From NCBI GenBank assembly GCA_958295665.1, contig OY282558.1, positions 32,943,045 through 33,007,044 of the forward strand: a stretch of DNA of 64,000 nucleotides, read 5' to 3'. The notes under the pieces were generated by a model. It was not told the origin of the DNA and made no database searches. It saw nothing but the letters and a program-made list of their open reading frames with translations. The first letter of the stretch is position 1; each line of letters starts with the position of its first letter. The position numbers were made by a program, and so were the translations under genes. Shown in pieces: positions 49,267 to 58,110 of the stretch. The stretch comes from Tipula vernalis. Its lineage: Eukaryota > Arthropoda > Insecta > Diptera > Tipulidae.

Positions 49267-50900
49267 CTTTTAACGTCAGTTTAGCACGAAAATAACTTGA
49301 TCAATTAATTCTTTGTGGGCAAACGATAATCTTCCGCAGTTCATGCTAGTATTGAATAATTTTTACCTATTTTACTTTATTCCAGTTACATATTTTGATT
49401 CGTTCGCAATTACTTGCAAGAAAATGTTTAATCTCTCTGGCATCAACCTTACGGTTGCGTTTTTACTATATAAGAATTTATTTTGTGAATCTTATATGTA
49501 TACATGCAGGTATTATGATTATTTATATGTGATGAGCTAGACTCTTCCTGACGGCTCCAGAAAAACACTTGTCCAACGATACCTCGATACGTCCCGCAAC
49601 ACCATCCGGTATCTAAAACTGACTAAATATTAACGTCTCTTTAACGGCTTATTTAGCTTTATATATACAAGATATAATATACAGAAAGCTTAATTATTTC
49701 TTACATATTTTCAAAGATATACCAACCGTATAAAACCATATTTATAAAACATTTTATGTACATCAAAGGATCACACCGGTGGATAATTATTTGGTTGCAA
49801 CCACAAGTATTGTGATGGGAGCCTTAATAACGTCAATGTAAACCAAGCGTACAAATTGATCTATAAATTGAATTGTTAACAATATTTATAGGTCACATAA
49901 TAAATTATCTGGCGTAAAATGTAGTTAAAAGTACAGCCAATATTTATTTTAACTAAATTTAAAGTACATAGTACCATACAATAAAACCTAAATTGACATG
50001 CGCGGCGAAGAGAGGCTTCACAATTCCCTCCACCATCGTTTTCAGTATAAACTAAATAATTATAATTTATTTCAATTTATTACTTTAATATTTTACTTTA
50101 TTTTACTATGTTTACATTTATAATCTACCTAAGCGTTATAATTCAATATTATCGGAAACACCAAAAAAAAAAAAAAAAAAATTCTAACACCTCAAATTGT
50201 GTACCAGAGTAAATAATAAAACACGTTTATTATTTTTAAATTGAACATAAAATTTGTAAGAAAAAGAAAAGAAATTAAAAATAAAATATTATATTTAAAA
50301 TTAAGTCTATTGACAAATCTAAAATAGTTGGTTGTAGTATAAAATAAGTAGCTGAAAATGAACTAACAAATGTAATGTCAATATTTACATATTTAATTAA
50401 CGTTAAGCTTTGACCACACATAGTTGGTCTTCAATTTTCTTTTTTTTTTTTTTTTTTTTACTCTTTATACCTTTTAATCTGCTTGGTATTTTTTAAGTTT
50501 ATTTTGTACCGTTGACATTAGGATTTGTATTTTATTACTTTTCAAGTAGCTACTTCATAAAATCATAAGTTGTAAGGATCGGCTTAAGACGAGCTACCGT
50601 TCCGGCGTATTTTAAATTGTTGGCAAATCAATTTACCGATAATAGTAGTTACCAACGATATTAAATTATAAAACAATAAACCATAAAATTAAAGGATACT
50701 CATGAGAAAAACAAACAAAACTACCTATTGTTTATTTACATATTTAAAGTTATTTGATTTATTTTAAAATTATCTAAAACTATCAAACACATCAACAAGA
50801 GAGTGTGATACAAAATGCTGGTATTTTTTTATATTTATTTTTATATATCTAAACTATTTATAAATTAAATATATTTAAAAATGTATATTATATATAATTA
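49267..50900. other. AT-rich stretch with A/T homopolymers
   Basis: No coding relic was recognised. An A-run lies near 50164-50180 and a T-run near 50438-50459. Confidence 0.45.
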
Positions 50901-51087
50901 ATGGGTGGACTTAAAATAAATGCGCCTTTATAACTATTTCAGGAAAATGGTGTATGTAAGTTGAAGTTGGAGAGAAAAGCCATGTCTATCGAAAGTTTAA
51001 TGAACTTCCGTTGGCTTTCTCTTTCAAGCACTTGCTTAAAGGAAATACAATTGAAAAAATAAATGGATCTCTATGTGGTCCACCCTG
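50901..51087. mobile_element. 187-bp Tc1/mariner-type MITE
   Basis: The left end atgggtggac and the right end gtccaccctg are inverted repeats apart from the outermost bases, bordered by TA on both sides (50899-50900 and 51088-51089). Inside is a second inverted pair, agagaaaagcca and tggctttctct. It is too short to code for anything. Mariner affinity rests on the TA target and the style of the end only. Confidence 0.6.
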
Positions 51088-52259
51088 TATTATGTAGATA
51101 TATATATATGTATAAATATATTTTTAGATATATGATCAGGTGCCTCAAGGCATTTTAGTTTTTACTTTAAATAGTTATAAATAAAATATTTTTATATCTC
51201 GTAAAGTGACACGTTATGAAAGTTGTAATATAGACAGCTTGCAGCCTACATCTCCTTTAGTATCTATTTATATACAGATATTTGTAATTGCAGTTTATGT
51301 ATTTGTATGCAATTTTATTATTATGTATATATGTACATACATATATCGATTTAAAAAAAAAAAAAAAAATCTATAATAGTTTCGTTATTGTTATGTATAC
51401 TACATTTATATACCACATATTTTAATTACATGTTATTACGTAGTCTACTATTATTTCAAAGTCATTTGTCAAAGCATATTGAACATCAATTTACTTAATT
51501 ATATAGGTTGATTTTTACTGATTCATTTTCATAGAGCATACGAATATTTTTACTATTTTATATATGTGTTAGGTGTCATTCAAATATTTTGGATGTAAAG
51601 TGGATTAAATAAAGATGTTTCGATTTGGCGGTCGCAAAAGAAATTGTATGAGTAATGAATTTGCAGGCCATGTCTCCACAAAATGTTTCTAAAGTTTAAA
51701 TAACCTTTGACTTGGCTATTAAGATTAGTTTTAACTATAACTGCATTTAGCCAGACATTTATTGCTGCTTAGATCTGGATATGGCTGATTTTTAGCAACT
51801 TTGTTTAGACCTCCATAGTTAAAATTTGAATCAACATTGAGTCAACATCATTCTAAAATGGCAATGATTAAAAGGTTGCTAAGCATCTTTATCATTTAAT
51901 AGAATTATTTAGTAAACAACTTATGTTGTACGATGGGTACAACTTTATAAAAAGTTGTTAATATTTATAGTTTCGCTTCGTTAGTATCAGATTTCCTATA
52001 AATCTACTTTTAGCTTGTTGTTTGTTTATTTCTACTCTTTCTACGTCAGAAGCACTTTCAACACCACTTTATATACCAAACAGGACGACTCGTTTGCTGA
52101 GGAAGCGTTAACACTAATTTATTTTAACATTTCCCTGACTCTGAGACTCATATTAAACACCATTGAAATACCAAAACTGTGTTATATTTAGTGTGCCGCT
52201 ATTTTGTTTTGCCCAAAACAGTACACTCTTTTTATCGCGGTTAAGAGCCAATTTTGTAA
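51088..52259. other. AT-rich stretch without recognised features
   Basis: It contains tatatatgtataaatata-type simple sequence (about 51100-51130, 51320-51345) and an A-run near 51352-51369. No coding relic is seen. Confidence 0.45.
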
Positions 52260-52750
52260 TATCGAAAACTATTTCCTAGTCATTATGAAAAATTGTGAAA
52301 ACCTCATGAATATCTTCTTAAAGTCTTCGCGAAAATCACAAAACATATGAATTATCACGTCTCATTATCAATGAGAATTTTTCGCTAATTATTCGAAAAT
52401 ATTCGAATAAATATCAAAAAACCTTGAATAATCTGAAAAATGACCAATAAAGAAACTAAACACTAAAATTCGTAAATCTCGAATTATCTGGAAGCCAGGC
52501 AACTCAAAGTCATGCAAATCAACGCCAAATATGCGTCAAAACACTTTATCTTAAGTATCAACTAATCTGGAATAATTACGATAGTCTCGAATGACCTCGA
52601 TACCTCGAAAACCTTTGATCATATTGAAATTGGGACAACCATTCCGAACCCAGGATAACGCTATATTAACATCGAATATTATACTTCGTAGTTAAAAAAA
52701 AAAAAAGATTTTTAATAAATTCAAAAAAATTTAATCAAACGTTCTGGATT
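52260..52750. repeat. Degenerate minisatellite, tcgaataatctcgaaaa type (locus 3)
   Basis: Irregular units such as attattcgaaaatattcgaa, ccttgaataatctgaaaaat and tctcgaattatctgg fill the stretch. It ends with an A-run followed by agatttttaataaattc near 52695-52725, similar to the end of the locus at 41.2-42.0 kb. Confidence 0.62.
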
Positions 52751-53056
52751 TTTTTTTTTAATTTGAATTATGTTTGAATGTATTATTTTGCAGCAGCGGA
52801 TAACCAGTTCACGCATTTATTTTTTGCATAATAAAGATTTGCAGAAACAAAAGAAAAACAGGAGAGAATTGATGGGTGTCAGATCTCTGACATTTATTTT
52901 TATTTTCATTACGAAACGCACACAGTTATGTCGGTTTTTGAAAACCAATTCCTATAAGCAACCATTAGTCATTACACGATCAATATTAATGTCATTATAT
53001 TCTGATATTGACATTAATATTGATCGTGTAACTTGAAGTATTGACGAATGATGGCC

Positions 53057-53310
53057 GATAATAGCTGTATTTTGTTGAGAAAAAATTAATTCGAATTATT
53101 TTGGAATTATTTTTTTCTTAACAGAACAAGCCGCGAAATATTTTTTCGAATTAATTTTTATATTCTATGTTGGTATTTTTTCTGTGTTTCATTCAAGCAG
53201 TTACGTATTTTATTTGTTTGAGCTCGAATTAAATAACTCAAATTTTTTGTTCTAATTATTTAATTCCTGTCACGTGTAATTGTTGTTGTAAATTTCTAAA
53301 CAAAATACAG
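53057..53310. mobile_element. 254-bp MITE nested in the Harbinger element
   Basis: The ends gctgtattttgttgagaaa and tttctaaacaaaatacagc are inverted repeats with one mismatch and are bordered by TA on both sides. A relative, interrupted by other elements, lies at about 8794-11818. The interior is AT-rich with ttcgaatt motifs. Confidence 0.75.
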
Positions 53311-53508
53311 CTAATGATGAAAATCCGGATTTTTTTATTTCGCGACATCATTATTGATAAGTGGTGGGGATACTGTCAATATTAATGATATTGTAGGGTT
53401 CGCGTCATTACTGTGTGTCATTATTCATTATAAATTTGAGGTTATTTGAGGTTTTATTTTTAAAAAGTATATAATTCAATATTCATCAACTTCATCAACA
53501 TCCATCAA

Positions 53509-54058
53509 CATGGATGATATGTAGAGGATACAGAAGCAAATATTGATTTCTCCGAGTGTAGTGAGACAATTGATATAAATAGCGAAGATAGCCAGGAACC
53601 GATTTTAGTGGAAAATATCGAACATACTAAGGTGCTTAGTGATTTCATCGAAATGTACGAAATGTAGAATTATGGAACCCAACAAATCCTGGGTATATTA
53701 AAAAGGATAAGGGAAATTTGGCGTTGGATAAACTCCTAACCATATTTAAAAAAAATTAAGAGTGGTGCTAATAGAGCAGATGTTAGGCGTAAAATAAATA
53801 CTCTTCGATCTAACTATCGCAAAGAATTAAAGAAAATATTAGATTCAAAGAGATCGGGAAAAGTCACAGCTGAGATCTACAAACCTACTTCGTGGGTATT
53901 TTATTCCCTCCAGTTTATGGATAAATTTGAAAAGCCATTTAAAAAAAAGCAAAGGCCTCGTCCGCTACGAATGCAAAAGGAAACTTTTCGTTTATGTTGG
54001 GTAACGAACTGGGGTTTGGTAAATTTAATGATGTTTGCTGTAAAAGCTCCCCAAATTT
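53509..54058 (+). pseudogene. MADF-domain accessory protein of the Harbinger element (broken)
   Basis: From the ATG near 53509 the reading is acidic (EDTEANIDFSECSETIDINS, EDSQEPILVENIEH). It then enters a MADF domain: KVLSDFIEMYE, a frameshift, ELWNPTNPGYIKKDKGNLAL, DKLLTIFKK, another shift, GANRADVRRKINTLRSNYRK, ELKKILDSKRSGKV and EIYKPTSWVFYSLQFMD. MADF proteins bind DNA and partner the transposase in many PIF/Harbinger elements. From about 53940 the frame continues antisense through transposase sequence to a stop near 54058. That suggests a deletion fused the 3' ends of the two convergent genes and removed the end of this protein. Confidence 0.85.
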
Positions 54059-54767
54059 AGAATAGTACATCACGCCTCCGTCTGAAATTCGACCATTCAT
54101 ACCAGCATCAACCATTATAAACTCCTTTTTCGCATTCACAACAGCCAACTGAACGATGCTATAAAACCCTTTATAATTGAAATACATGTCCGTCAATTGC
54201 CCCCAATGTATTCCAAAATTGATGTAGGTTTCCAAAATCATTCGAAATATTAATCCACTTTTAGGGAGTTTTAGGAAACTGAAAACAAATAACAAATTTT
54301 TGTGAATGAAATTTGATTTAATACACCTCAAATATAGTAAAACATACCTTAATGTAGCCTTTCAAGACATAAATAAGTACTTTGCATGTTTCGAGAATGG
54401 CATTAGTTATTGATGCATGTGACATGGCAGCCGAAAACTTTAAATCTTCAAAAGTCCTTTCTGTTGCAAGGAATCTCAAAGTCAATGCCAGTCTTTCATT
54501 GACAGATATACTTTCTCTCATTGTGGTATCTTGCCTTACCAGAAATGGATGAACCATTCGCCAAATTCTTTCGAATTGGTCTTCGCTCATCCTTAAATAA
54601 TTTTTATAATCATTTGCTTCACTTAATTTTAATTCATTTAGTAAAACTATATGAGAATAATTTTCTCTTTTCTTTAACCAGTCCTTCATCCAGCGTTTTC
54701 GCTTTACTATTTTTTGCAAGGATAATGCTACAATTATAGCAATACACGCCTTTTCTTTATGATCCAT
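53939..54767 (-). pseudogene. PIF/Harbinger transposase with intron, C-terminally truncated
   Basis: The start Met is at 54767. The N-terminal region has RKRWMKDWLKKRENYSHIVL, YLRMSEDQFERIWRMV, ISVNERLALTLRFLATERTF and LKFSAAMSHASITNAILETC. A phase-0 intron at 54279-54347 has donor AAG/gtatgt and acceptor ttttcag; it joins GYIK to FPKTP, followed by a stop, KWINIS, and LGAIDGH with the first catalytic Asp. A deletion and frameshift follow. Then come YFNYKGFYSIVQLAVVNAKK, VDAGMNGRISDGGVMYYSKF and FPFAFVADEAFAFF, after which the frame ends at 53939. The C-terminal third with the catalytic Glu is absent. The family is certain (DDE_Tnp_4); the protein is dead. Confidence 0.93.
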
Positions 54768-54931
54768 GTTAAATTTAAGAAAAAAAATGCTTCTACTAGC
54801 ACTAATGAAAGCTTGGTAATGATGGAATTAATAATGATTGTGTAAGGTTAAAAAATATTGAAGTAGTAATGACGCAGGTATTGACATTACTGGTGAATGA
54901 CGTTTATATTGATCGTGTAATGGTTGCTATA

Positions 54932-56379
54932 ATCGATATTATTGGCGTATTTTATTTGACTATTTACAACAACAATGCCATGAATCCAATTCCATTTTGG
55001 TATTCGTGAATACCCGCTGTGTACGTGGTTTTCAAAATCCAATAATACTGTTTAGTTAATGTGTTTAGCACCAGGCTCATGGAATCTTCGCTAAATTTTA
55101 TTTTTAAAGTTCTAACAGTTGTCGATATTTGCTGCGTTCCATTTAACGTGGCAAAGTACACACAAGTACTTCTGACTGCACGCAGCTACTCTTGCTAAAT
55201 TTTATGAGTAGTTTGCTTTTTGAATTTATGGCGACTTCGTTACCAGAATATTTAGTACAACTAATCGGTAAGAAATGGCTGATCAGTTTTCAAATTAATA
55301 ATTAATTTTCCAACTTTCCATGTTGCACGTAAATTTTTTTAAATTAAATTTTATTTTCGTAACTAATTTTCTGCGTTCCATTTACCATCTACTCTCTAGT
55401 ACTTATTTGTACTTTGCCACGTCGAATGGAACGCAGCAACTGTCATGTACGTTTAATTTGTTTTCAGATAACAAAAGTTGTCTGATCTGAAAAAAAAATT
55501 TTGGTTTCTAACGTAAATTATAAAATAATTGTTGTATATCAAAAATGTTTTGAGTCAAATTTTTAGCCGTGACTTTTTTTTCGAAATTCAGCGGGGACGC
55601 AATTTCGAAAGGAATACTAATTTGAATTTGGTCAAATAAAATGCGCCTTATGTCGTTTTCGATTGATTTTTTTTCTCAATTTCGGCGTTAATCGAACAAG
55701 AATGTCTCATTGCTCTTTTATGTTTGTGGGTTATCTGTCAAAATATAAAAAACTGGAAAATTGCAGATATAAAATCTAAAAAATTCATTTTCGAGGCAAT
55801 GTTGAGATTAATTTAATGACACCAAATGAGATTTCTAAAAATTCTCTCGAGAAAAAATGTTTGGCCCTTAGAACAACGCTTTTACAAACTAGAAGCAAAA
55901 AAAGCAAATGTTTATCCTTCAGATAAAAATTGAAGTTTTAAAAGTTCTTTAGTAATTCAGATGTAAAAATCACAAAACATTAACAATGTGCTTCACTTGA
56001 ATAGGGCCAACATAATTTTTTTCATTTTTCCAATTTATTGTTTTTCTTTTCTCTTGAGTTATTCTCTTTTATGCGTTATTGGGAAGAGAAATCAATAACA
56101 AAAACAACTAATGAGATTCGTTCATCTCTGAGAGTAAAACCAAACCGTTAAATTTTTGAATTTTGTTTAAAATAAGAAATAAAATTGTGTGTTTTTAGTT
56201 GTTCACTTGAATGCCCTGCCAGTTGATTGGTTGAAAACTCTCTGATAATTTGGTTTTCTTAAATTCAATTGGTTTTAGTGTTACAGTGAAGTGAATTAAA
56301 GAAGCCGTTAAGTGAAGTTGAGGTTAAACGAAATTTTTATAAATAAATAAATTAAATAAATACATAAAATAAAAACTGT
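54932..56379. other. AT-rich stretch ending in a TAAA-type tail
   Basis: No coding relic was recognised. The last 40 bases (about 56337-56377, ataaataaataaattaaata and on) look like the TAAA-type tail of a plus-strand retroposon, but I cannot trace its body or a target duplication. The pair cgtggcaaagtac (about 55147) and gtactttgccacgt (about 55410) is an inverted repeat about 260 bp apart. Confidence 0.4.
55139..55437. mobile_element. Possible MITE (about 300 bp)
   Basis: The left end cgttccatttaacgtggcaa, then agtacacacaagtac, is mirrored on the right by gtacttatttgtactttgcc and cgtcgaatggaacg (up to about 55434). The two ends are therefore imperfect inverted repeats of roughly 35 bp. ctgctgcg-like bases flank each side (tgctgcgttccat on the left, atggaacgcagcaactg on the right), extending the inverted ends. 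The interior is non-coding; the superfamily is unknown. Confidence 0.6.
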
Positions 56380-56384
56380 TTTGG

Positions 56385-56640
56385 CCCAACGAGTCGAAGG
56401 CCTTCTGAATTTCAATAAAAATTGCGGCTGAAATCTTACGTCTCAACTTAGCCTTCTTCAGATGATTCGCTCTCATTAACGCATCAGTTGTGGATTTCTT
56501 ATATACAAATCGAAATTGCTCTGCTGGAATATATCGATGGATAGAGAAAGATCAATAATAGCGCAATCATGATCATCTATTATCAAGTTACCACCACTGT
56601 TAGGCCTAATAGTTTTGATGTATTTATAAAGTTTGACCTA
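56385..56640 (-). pseudogene. LINE reverse transcriptase N-terminal relic (jockey-like)
   Basis: The minus strand contains IPAEQFRFVYKKSTTDALMR, matching the PxEQFGFRxxHSTxxAL block, then KAKLRRKISAAIFIEIQKAF followed by DSLGQ, matching motif A with its catalytic Asp. The reading is lost at about 56380, so motifs B and C are missing. The block lies downstream, in coding order, of the endonuclease relic at 56.84-57.15 kb and belongs with it. Confidence 0.8.
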
Positions 56641-56841
56641 CCGGGTTTAATATGAGACAACATTTTTACTAAAGAATTCCTGATGGTGCTGCTTCAAGTG
56701 AATTTACAAGTGAAGTTGTTGTTCTAAAATAATTTCTAATTTTAATTAAATGGAGAATATCACTAGGAAGTGGTTTTGACATTGGTACTAAAACTATTCT
56801 AGGTGGGCGTAAAAATGTCCAAATCCCATCCTATCTGTATT

Positions 56842-57150
56842 TTAAAAAAAGAGAATTTGATCTAACATGAAATCGAATGGCAGATGATCCGAGCAGAACT
56901 CATTTAGAACCATGACCCCGTAATCAATAACTACTTCCCTGGCGATAGGGAGGTCCAAAACCGTATCGCCTCGAGTACAAAGTCTTGGAAAACAGAAATA
57001 CACAGAGAATAGAGTGAACGAATTACTGCCTACACCGACACAAACAGAAGTAGCCGTGAAATTTTCCATAATATAAGTCTTAGGACTTGATGGTCCAATA
57101 GAATTATGAAGCAGGATGGCTCTATCAACCGATTTTTTTGGACTTTGCGT
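56842..57150 (-). pseudogene. LINE AP-endonuclease relic (jockey-like)
   Basis: The minus-strand frame reads AILLHNSIGPSSPKTYIMEN, FTATSVCVGVGSNSFTLFSV, YF, then after a probable deletion GDTVLDLPIAREVVIDYGVM and CSDHLPFDFMLD. The last block is the SDHLPV motif of the non-LTR endonuclease domain, with its catalytic Asp and His. It lies between the ORF1 zinc-knuckle remnant at 57.9-58.1 kb and the RT remnant at 56.4-56.6 kb, as expected for one minus-strand LINE. Confidence 0.8.
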
Positions 57151-57225
57151 TGGTTCGATAGATACAATAATTTTTAAAATATAGGTGAAAGTTTAGTCTT
57201 GTTAATACAAACAATATATGCGGCA

Positions 57226-57893
57226 ATGTTCTTAAGTACAAAAACTAAAGTTAAGTTTGTAACTGCGACCAAATTGCTTGTAACTTTGTTAGGATAACAC
57301 TTTACTTTGGAGACGCCATATGAATGACCTTCGTGGATAATGATTCGGAAATTTTACTCACTTCGTAGAGCATGCCCGACTGCAGTTTTAAGAAATATAT
57401 ACTTTGCATTAGTTGACATTTACTACTCCAAAATTCATCCACTTATTATTGCGTAGAAGCATATTGTTAGGATATGTAGTTATTAATGCACAGAGGACTT
57501 CTGCTTCATGGCCTCTATTTCAATCCCTGGAGATATTTTCACTTAGACATCTGTTTGTGCTCAAAGTATTGAAAGCTTTTTTGTTATCATTGTGAACCAT
57601 GAATGAACCAGTCAAAGGTAAGCACTAGATAAAACTTGAGGGACCCTCAGTATATTCGGCTTCAAAGATTCTGCACTACGAACTTTGAAAACTCATTTTT
57701 AATTTTGACTTCTAAACGTAATCGCAAGTTTAAATTTTTATTTTTATTGTTTTCACTGAATTTTTATTGTATAAAAATGAAAACTTCTAGTCTTATGCTT
57801 AATGTAACTTTTTTAAAATTGTATTGTGTAGCAGCAGTCATCACTGGATTTTAAACATCCACGAATTTGTTTAATGAATAAATAAATAAATAA
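57226..57893 (+). mobile_element. 5'-truncated LINE inserted in the minus-strand LINE
   Basis: The direct repeat atatgcggca lies at 57216-57225 and 57894-57903. Just before the right copy is an aataaataaataaa tail (about 57876-57893). Within the segment, 57413-57592 reads KFIHLLLRRSILLG and RTSASWPLFQSLEIFSLRHL, matching the C-terminal helix region of LINE ORF2 proteins (LFKxLxILxLxxLY). A further decayed frame leads to the tail. Removing the segment brings the ORF1 and endonuclease remnants of the surrounding minus-strand LINE next to each other. Confidence 0.8.
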
Positions 57894-57904
57894 ATATGCG
57901 GCAT

Positions 57905-58110
57905 ATGGTTTTGAAGTAACACCAATAATTCACCGGTGTACGAGAGTTGACATACTTCACACAATTATACGTCATGTTACATCTAGCAGCTATATGACCG
58001 AACGCCTGCCAATTCCAACACTGAGATACTGGCAGCTTCCTTTTAATCTCCCAAGATTTTTTATAGCCGCAACAGCAACCATTGCGAACATTTCAGAGAT
58101 AATTAAAATT
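57905..58110 (-). pseudogene. LINE ORF1 (gag-like) zinc-knuckle relic
   Basis: The minus strand reads KRKLPVSQCWNWQAFGHIAA, RCNMTYNCVKYVNSRTP and WCY. This follows the pattern C-x2-C...FGHxAxxC...xCVKC of jockey-type ORF1 zinc knuckles, with two Cys positions replaced by Trp and Tyr. It is interrupted by the plus-strand LINE tail at 57903. It is the most upstream recognisable part of the minus-strand LINE; the rest of ORF1 beyond 58110 could not be recognised. Confidence 0.75.

Larger units (their letters stand above)
52957..54928. mobile_element. PIF/Harbinger element with two convergent genes
   Basis: The inverted ends begin agcaaccatta on the left (52957) and, read inward, on the right (ending 54928). 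They continue as cacgatcaatat.aa.gtcatt; the left copy has a 7-bp gtcatta duplication. The 3-bp sequence ATA lies on both sides (52954-52956 and 54929-54931). Just inside the left end, about 52973-53033 forms a hairpin of the terminal sequence. The element carries a MADF-type gene on the plus strand and a transposase on the minus strand, plus a nested MITE. At about 2 kb it is shorter than complete Harbinger elements. Confidence 0.9.
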
